Source: RGIG7332 sp045580305
Lineage (GTDB): Bacteria > Bacillota > Clostridia > Oscillospirales > JAAYXM01
Assembly: GCA_045580305.1 (NCBI GenBank)
Contig: JAZNNQ010000003.1
Location: 1-64,000 of the forward strand
Reading direction: 5' to 3'
Length of the DNA: 64,000 bases
In this document: positions 60,124 to 64,000 of the stretch, piece by piece
Numbering within the stretch: position 1 is the first letter of the stretch
Layout: each line of letters begins with the position of its first letter
Made by a program: the position numbers and the translations under genes
Notes under the pieces: model-generated
Database searches by the model: none
Told to the model about the DNA's origin: nothing
Seen by the model: only the letters and a program-made list of their open reading frames with translations

Positions 60124-60908
60124 TGATAAAGCTTAAATGTCCGGTTTGCGGCGGGGAACTAAAATTAAGCGATAAAGAAGCCGTTTGTGCAAACGAGCAC
60201 AGATTTGACCGTGCATCTTCCGGTTACTTAAATCTTCTTTTATCGCAAAATAAGCATACAAAATCACCCGGCGACAGTCGCGATATGGTGCTGTCACGCC
60301 GCCGATTTTTAGATAAAGGTTACTACGCGCCGCTTCGCGATACACTGGTTTCCAAACTGAAAGACCTTGCACCGAAAAGTATTTTGGACGCGGGTTCGGG
60401 CGAAGGATATTATACCGCGGAATTTTCCCAAATTGCGGATACAGTAGGTATTGATTTATCAAAGGATGCGATCCTTCGTGCCTCGAAGCGCGATAAGGTC
60501 GGTATTTACTGTGTTTCTTCGATTTTCGATTTACCGGTGTTTGATAATTCAATTGATGTCATAACCTCTGTTTTTGCACCCTATTCGCCGGAGGAATTTT
60601 ATCGTGTGGCAAAAAATGTGGTTGCGGTAATTCCCGGAGAGCGACATCTTTTTGGTCTTAAAGAGGTGCTATATGATAAACCATACTTAAATGATGAAAA
60701 AGGCTATGAGTTACCCGGCTTTGAACTCGTTTCCCGGGATAAAGTGGATTTTGATATTGAGGTCAACGGAAACGAGGCAATATTTGATCTTTTCAGTATG
60801 ACGCCATATTTTTGGCGTACACCAAGAGATGCGGTAGAGCGCTTATCAATCATTGACGAACTCGATACACCGATTTCCTTTAGAATATTGACTTACAAGA
60901 AGCATTGA
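60123..60908 (+). CDS. RlmA-like 23S rRNA guanine methyltransferase
   Basis: The 261-residue protein has a zinc ribbon (CPVCGGELK, CANEHRFDRASSGYLNLLL) and a SAM methyltransferase domain (ILDAGSGEGYYTAEF, FDLPVFDNSIDVITSVFAPYS). This pattern matches RlmA (G745/G748 methylation of 23S rRNA, a mark that can affect macrolide response). It is the last gene of the histidine operon, translationally coupled to hisE by a TAATG overlap. Confidence 0.85.
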   Translation: MIKLKCPVCGGELKLSDKEAVCANEHRFDRASSGYLNLLLSQNKHTKSPGDSRDMVLSRRRFLDKGYYAPLRDTLVSKLKDLAPKSILDAGSGEGYYTAEFSQIADTVGIDLSKDAILRASKRDKVGIYCVSSIFDLPVFDNSIDVITSVFAPYSPEEFYRVAKNVVAVIPGERHLFGLKEVLYDKPYLNDEKGYELPGFELVSRDKVDFDIEVNGNEAIFDLFSMTPYFWRTPRDAVERLSIIDELDTPISFRILTYKKH

Positions 60909-60929
60909 TAATCAATGCTTCTTATTTTT
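60897..60929 (+). terminator. Terminator of the histidine operon
   Basis: AAGAAGCATTG pairs with CAATGCTTCTT with loop ATAAT, followed by TATTTTT. The RlmA-like stop codon is inside. Confidence 0.9.
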
Positions 60930-60949
60930 GCACCAATTTCTGTATCCGC

Positions 60950-60957
60950 CATATAAT
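60950..60957 (+). promoter_or_regulatory. Candidate sigma-E-like -10 element upstream of the small membrane protein and spoVM
   Basis: CATATAAT matches the -10 form of Bacillus sigma E promoters (CATA-AAT type), 22 nt before the small membrane protein start. No convincing -35 was identified, so the call is weak, but spoVM is known to be sigma-E-controlled. Confidence 0.3.
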
Positions 60958-60978
60958 AGGGTGAAAGGAGAGAGGGGA

Positions 60979-61128
60979 ATGCGATGTCGGTCAAACTCGG
61001 TAATAAGTATATGTGTGGCGTTCATAACAGGGATTTTGTTTGGCGTGATCATGCCCAAAACCTTTCTCCTGTTTATAGCCTGCGTGGTATGCCTCATTAT
61101 AGGCACCGTTATCTTTTTCTGTCGATAG
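60979..61128 (+). CDS. Small membrane protein upstream of spoVM
   Basis: The 49-residue protein (start after GGAGAGAGG) has two hydrophobic helices (ISICVAFITGILFGVIM and LLFIACVVCLIIGTVIFF) and a basic N-terminus. It is close to and upstream of the spoVM-like gene, with no other family resemblance noticed. Confidence 0.65.
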   Translation: MRCRSNSVISICVAFITGILFGVIMPKTFLLFIACVVCLIIGTVIFFCR

Positions 61129-61138
61129 GAGGATATGT

Positions 61139-61219
61139 GTGAAGATTGTAATTTGGAAATCACCGAAAATGCTTCGCGGAATACTTTCTAAACTTTTTGG
61201 CATCTCCCGCAATACATAA
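61139..61219 (+). CDS. spoVM: SpoVM-like spore coat anchoring peptide, 26 residues
   Basis: A 26-codon gene starting with GTG (61139) follows AGGAGG after 6 nt and ends in TAA. The peptide begins MKIVIWKSPKMLRGI and ends LFGISRNT, matching the pattern of SpoVM: short N-terminus, a Pro at position 9, basic residues, a glycine after a hydrophobic turn and a hydrophobic/basic C-terminal helix of the same length (26 residues). In Bacillus, SpoVM is an amphipathic helix that recognises convex forespore membrane and recruits SpoIVA. This gene is too short for standard ORF calls. Confidence 0.85.
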   Translation: MKIVIWKSPKMLRGILSKLFGISRNT

Positions 61220-61221
61220 GC

Positions 61222-61250
61222 AAAAAACGCGCGAAATTCGCGCGTTTTTC
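61222..61250. terminator. Terminator after spoVM
   Basis: AAAAACGCGCG pairs with CGCGCGTTTTT around a short AAATT-type loop, followed by TTTC. Confidence 0.9.
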
Positions 61251-61314
61251 TTTACTTTTACAATTTAGTGTGGTAAACTATGAATATATGTAATAAAAAG
61301 GAGCTGTGAAAATA

Positions 61315-61614
61315 ATGGCAGAGCTTTTTAATGACAAACAAGCACAAAAGTTTTTCGAGGCGGTAAGTTCTCTTGAAGACAGCAATGAATGCCGTGATTT
61401 CTTTTTGGACTTATGCACTATAAAGGAACTTGAATCAATGGTTCAGAGATATCAGGTCGCACGCCTTTTATCAGAGGGCAAGCTGTATAGCGAAATCGTT
61501 GCGGAGACCGGCGCATCAACTGCGACCATAAGCCGAGTAAACCGCGCGCTCAGCTATGGCGAAAACGGATACAGATCGGTAATATCAAAGGTTGAGGACG
61601 CAGGCAATGAGTAG
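61315..61614 (+). CDS. TrpR-like YerC/YecD family regulator
   Basis: The 99-residue protein is a TrpR-superfamily helix-turn-helix (LDLCTIKELESMVQRYQVARLLSEGKLYSEIVAETGASTATISRVNRAL). YerC/YecD members are found in Firmicutes and their targets are mostly unknown. The ATG at 61315 is chosen since the earlier GTG (61306) lies only 2 nt after the AAGGAG site. Its stop overlaps the next gene. Confidence 0.9.
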   Translation: MAELFNDKQAQKFFEAVSSLEDSNECRDFFLDLCTIKELESMVQRYQVARLLSEGKLYSEIVAETGASTATISRVNRALSYGENGYRSVISKVEDAGNE

Positions 61615-62341
61615 TTACGAAACCCTGGCTGAAAGCTACGATCTATTCACAAGTGATGTGGATTATAAGCTTTGGGCTGATTATTACGAAGAAATTTTTG
61701 CCTGCCACAATATAAAACCGGAGATGATATTGGACCTCGCTTGCGGTACAGGAACGCTCAGCGTTGAGCTTGCAAAACGCGGATACGATATGACCTCGGT
61801 TGATGCATCTCCCGATATGCTGGCGGTTGCTATGCAAAAGGCGGAAGAACTTGAAAATCGTCCGCTTTTTCTGTGCCAAACGATGGAAGAACTTGATCTT
61901 TACGGTACAGTAGATGCCGCAATTTGCGCCTTGGACAGCCTTAACTATTTACTTAGTCCAGATGCACTTAATGCTACATTTGACCGATTGAAGTTCTTTG
62001 TGAGACCCGGCGGAATTGTCATTTTTGATGTTAATACAGATGCAAAATTCAAGCGAATGGATGGGATGTCTTATATAAGAGACGAGGAAGACCATTTCTG
62101 CGCTTGGAGCGCTGATTACAAGGACAAAATTTGCCATATGACAATGGATATATTTGACCGCATAGGAGATATGTGGCAAAGAAGCGAGGAAGAGCATATA
62201 GAGCGTGCACACAGCGATGAGGAGATAGAAAAGGCGATTACCAATGCTGATTTTAAGCTTGTTGCGCGATATGATGAATTATCATTTGACGAGGCAACAG
62301 ATAAATCAGAGCGTGTATTCTGGGTAATAGAGAGGAAATAA
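61607..62341 (+). CDS. Class I SAM-dependent methyltransferase
   Basis: The 244-residue protein has the SAM motif ILDLACGTGTLSVELAKRG, VDASPDMLAVAMQKA and the catalytic-type AAICALDSLNYLL. The start has GAGG 9 nt upstream and overlaps the yerC-like gene by 8 nt, indicating coupling. The substrate is unknown; UbiE/BioC-like small-molecule or tRNA methylation are possible. Confidence 0.88.
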   Translation: MSSYETLAESYDLFTSDVDYKLWADYYEEIFACHNIKPEMILDLACGTGTLSVELAKRGYDMTSVDASPDMLAVAMQKAEELENRPLFLCQTMEELDLYGTVDAAICALDSLNYLLSPDALNATFDRLKFFVRPGGIVIFDVNTDAKFKRMDGMSYIRDEEDHFCAWSADYKDKICHMTMDIFDRIGDMWQRSEEEHIERAHSDEEIEKAITNADFKLVARYDELSFDEATDKSERVFWVIERK

Positions 62342-62344
62342 CAA

Positions 62345-63226
62345 ATGGGAACAATAATTCGTGGAATGACAAACGACGGTATGATTAAATTTGCCGCCAT
62401 CAACGGTAGGGATATTGTTGAGCGTGCGCGGCAAATTCATAACACTTCACCTGTTGCCACTGCAGCGCTTGGAAGAACTCTTCTTGCGGCGTCTATGCTT
62501 GGTAATGATTTAAAAGGTGACGGCAATTCCCTTACTGTTCAGGTAAGAGGCGGAGGCCCACTTGGCAATATCATTGTTGTAAGTGATGAGTCGGGCAATG
62601 TTCGTGGTTACTGCGTAAATCCTCAGCTTGATTTGCCACTGCGTGAGCGCGACGGCAAGCTTGATGTATCCGGCGCGGTAGGCCGAGACGGATCTCTTGT
62701 AATTGTTAAGGATTTAGGCTTTGGCGATCCTTATGTTGGTCAAATTGAGCTTGCGACAGGCGAAATTGCGGAGGATATAACCAAATATTTAGCTGAAAGC
62801 GAGCAGGTACCCAGCGCTTGTGCCCTTGGCGTGTTGGTGGCGCAGGATTATTCCGTGCTTGCGGCAGGTGGATATATTATATCTCTTATGCCGGGTGCTG
62901 ATGATGAAACCATTACAAAACTTGAAGAGAATTTGTCTAAAACCAAAGCGATAACAACGCGACTCAATGAAGGCGCAACAATGAAGGATATTATGACAGA
63001 GGTATTTGAAGGCTTTGAGATCAAGTTTTTGGAAGAAAATCCCACTGAATACCGCTGTAATTGTACGCGGGAGCGTGTAGAAAAAGCACTTATCAGTATG
63101 GGCCTTGATGAACTTAAAGATATACGCGATGAAGGTAAAACAAATGAGGTCACTTGCCAGTTTTGCGATGAAATTTATAAGTTTACACCAAACGATATTG
63201 ATGATCTTATTAAAAAAGCTAAGTAA
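62345..63226 (+). CDS. hslO: Redox-activated chaperone Hsp33
   Basis: The 293-residue protein starts with the Hsp33 fold (ATAALGRTLLAASMLGNDLKGD, VRGGGPLGNIIVVSDE) and ends with the zinc centre CNC (in YRCNCTRERVEKAL) and CQFC (in TCQFCDEIYKF). Oxidation releases zinc and activates the chaperone. It is 3 nt after the methyltransferase stop and ends at a bidirectional terminator. Confidence 0.95.
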   Translation: MGTIIRGMTNDGMIKFAAINGRDIVERARQIHNTSPVATAALGRTLLAASMLGNDLKGDGNSLTVQVRGGGPLGNIIVVSDESGNVRGYCVNPQLDLPLRERDGKLDVSGAVGRDGSLVIVKDLGFGDPYVGQIELATGEIAEDITKYLAESEQVPSACALGVLVAQDYSVLAAGGYIISLMPGADDETITKLEENLSKTKAITTRLNEGATMKDIMTEVFEGFEIKFLEENPTEYRCNCTRERVEKALISMGLDELKDIRDEGKTNEVTCQFCDEIYKFTPNDIDDLIKKAK

Positions 63227-63228
63227 AT

Positions 63229-63263
63229 AAAAAATCCCGAGTAGAAAATCTACTCGGGATTTT
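63229..63263. terminator. Bidirectional terminator between hslO and the aminotransferase
   Basis: AAAATCCCGAGTAGA pairs with TCTACTCGGGATTTT around AAA, with A and T runs on both sides. Confidence 0.92.
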
Positions 63264-63273
63264 AATTTTAAAC

Positions 63274-63999
63274 TTATCTGAAAATGTTAATGCTACGACC
63301 ACTCTTGGGCTTGTAGCTCTTAAGCTCTTCTTCGTGCTCAGCCTCATAAGCCTTAAGCTCATCAAGGTTAGCAGCAACCTTGTGGTATGCAGCGGAGAAC
63401 TGCTCGATAAGCTCCTTGCAGGGCTGCTCAAAACGAGGAGCAAGCATGAAGGATGCATCAGCAAGATACTCGGTAACCGGAAGCTCTAAGCCTTCGCTTG
63501 TGCGGTTCTCGTCAGCGTAGGGACACTTAACCGGGCAGCCCTTGCCGAATACATCACCCTTGGTGAAGAGCGGAGCCTGGTGGAGGCGACCGTAACCGCA
63601 AAGACCACAGGTAACACCCTCAGCAGCAAGAGCCTTTAAGAGAGTTACAAGGCGGATACCGCCGAACTTCTCATGGTCATAACGAGCGTAGTGGTAAGAG
63701 TACATCTTCTCACAATTCTCATATGTATCCTGAATCTTAATAAAGTCGATATCAGCAATTAATTCTTCGAAGTACTTAGCGTTGCTGTTACGAACTTCAT
63801 TTCTCTCATCTAACTCATCAAGCTGAGCATTAGCAATAGCGATACCGAGCGGATGGGGACGGAACTTGTGACCCATACCGGTAAGTGCATACTGCTTGTA
63901 GTTGGAGTCATCCGGCAAGGAGCCGAGACGCTCATAAGAACCGAGAGCGGTAGCGCGCTCATAGTATTCGCGGTTGTTGGTAACTAAGATACCGCCTTC
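63274..63999 (-). CDS. DegT/DnrJ/EryC1-family aminotransferase, 5'-truncated by window edge
   Basis: The frame is open to the right edge (EGGILVTNNREYYERATALG...), so the N-terminal half with the PLP lysine is outside the window; 241 residues are visible. The segment GMGHKFRPHPLGIAIANAQLDELDERN matches the DegT/DnrJ/EryC1/StrS family, which transaminates sugar-nucleotides in polysaccharide or antibiotic synthesis. An unusual insert carries four Cys (GVTCGLCGYGRLH and GKGCPVKCPY), suggesting a metal site. Neighbouring genes are to the right of the window. Confidence 0.75.
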   Translation of the reverse strand, partial: EGGILVTNNREYYERATALGSYERLGSLPDDSNYKQYALTGMGHKFRPHPLGIAIANAQLDELDERNEVRNSNAKYFEELIADIDFIKIQDTYENCEKMYSYHYARYDHEKFGGIRLVTLLKALAAEGVTCGLCGYGRLHQAPLFTKGDVFGKGCPVKCPYADENRTSEGLELPVTEYLADASFMLAPRFEQPCKELIEQFSAAYHKVAANLDELKAYEAEHEEELKSYKPKSGRSINIFR

Positions 64000-64000
64000 A

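Overview
The window looks like part of a chromosome from a spore-forming, anaerobic, Gram-positive Clostridia-type bacterium. The evidence is the sporulation genes (bofA next to a YaaL/DUF2508 gene, an alpha/beta SASP, a 26-codon spoVM-like gene, a YtvI-type gene), formate-tetrahydrofolate ligase, RqcH, a long Sua5, S-layer-homology (SLH) surface proteins and strong Shine-Dalgarno sites with frequent GTG/TTG starts. No rRNA, CRISPR array or insertion sequence was found. Many promoters match TTGACA-17-TATAAT closely.

Layout. 1-2049 is the lysis end of a prophage: a tail/repeat protein cut by the window edge, small proteins, a holin-like protein and an SLH-bearing amidase. It abuts the 3' end of tRNA-Lys. 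2131-2890 holds six tRNA genes on the minus strand. 2891-4589 carries a CorA-type transporter behind a long structured leader, then bofA and its partner. 4738-11619 is an operon with a divergent type IIA topoisomerase pair, an unknown gene and an ABC-F ATPase. 11700-15848 carries prfA, a Sua5-type synthase, coaE and an M18 aminopeptidase. 15935-20612 carries tepA, a DUF1858 gene, trmK, a nif3-like gene, rqcH and a thioesterase. rodA (minus) is divergent from fhs-tsaE-tsaB-rpiB-pncB (21902-26588).

26651-39425 is the accessory, most unusual part. It has a zinc-ribbon membrane protein, a TPM-domain protein, a membrane-bound 7TM-LuxR regulator transcribed divergently, and a run of secreted, lipoprotein and SLH genes. 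Two SLH/Ig-like proteins contain a module that reads as domain 2 of elongation factor Tu, placed outside the cell by an N-terminal signal peptide.

39478-42655 (minus) carries an SLC6-type symporter, a gamma-carbonic-anhydrase-like protein and a YtvI/AI-2E-type permease. Between the first two lies a small cassette with a perfect promoter and a long hairpin RNA, flanked by 27-bp exact direct repeats. 42858-45776 is an ACT-domain protein, hom and lysC (with an internal start for a beta subunit). 45823-47872 (minus) is an aldo/keto reductase and a divergent PRPP synthetase. 48077-48397 is tRNA-Thr with a duplicated 3' end. 48476-52554 carries a secreted nuclease, an M42 peptidase, a cupin, a SASP, a two-OB-fold SSB-like protein and an unknown protein. 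52714-60908 is a histidine operon (hisZGDCBHAFIE) ending in an RlmA-like methyltransferase. 60979-63226 carries a small membrane protein, spoVM, a TrpR/YerC regulator, a methyltransferase and hslO. A DegT-family aminotransferase is cut by the right edge.
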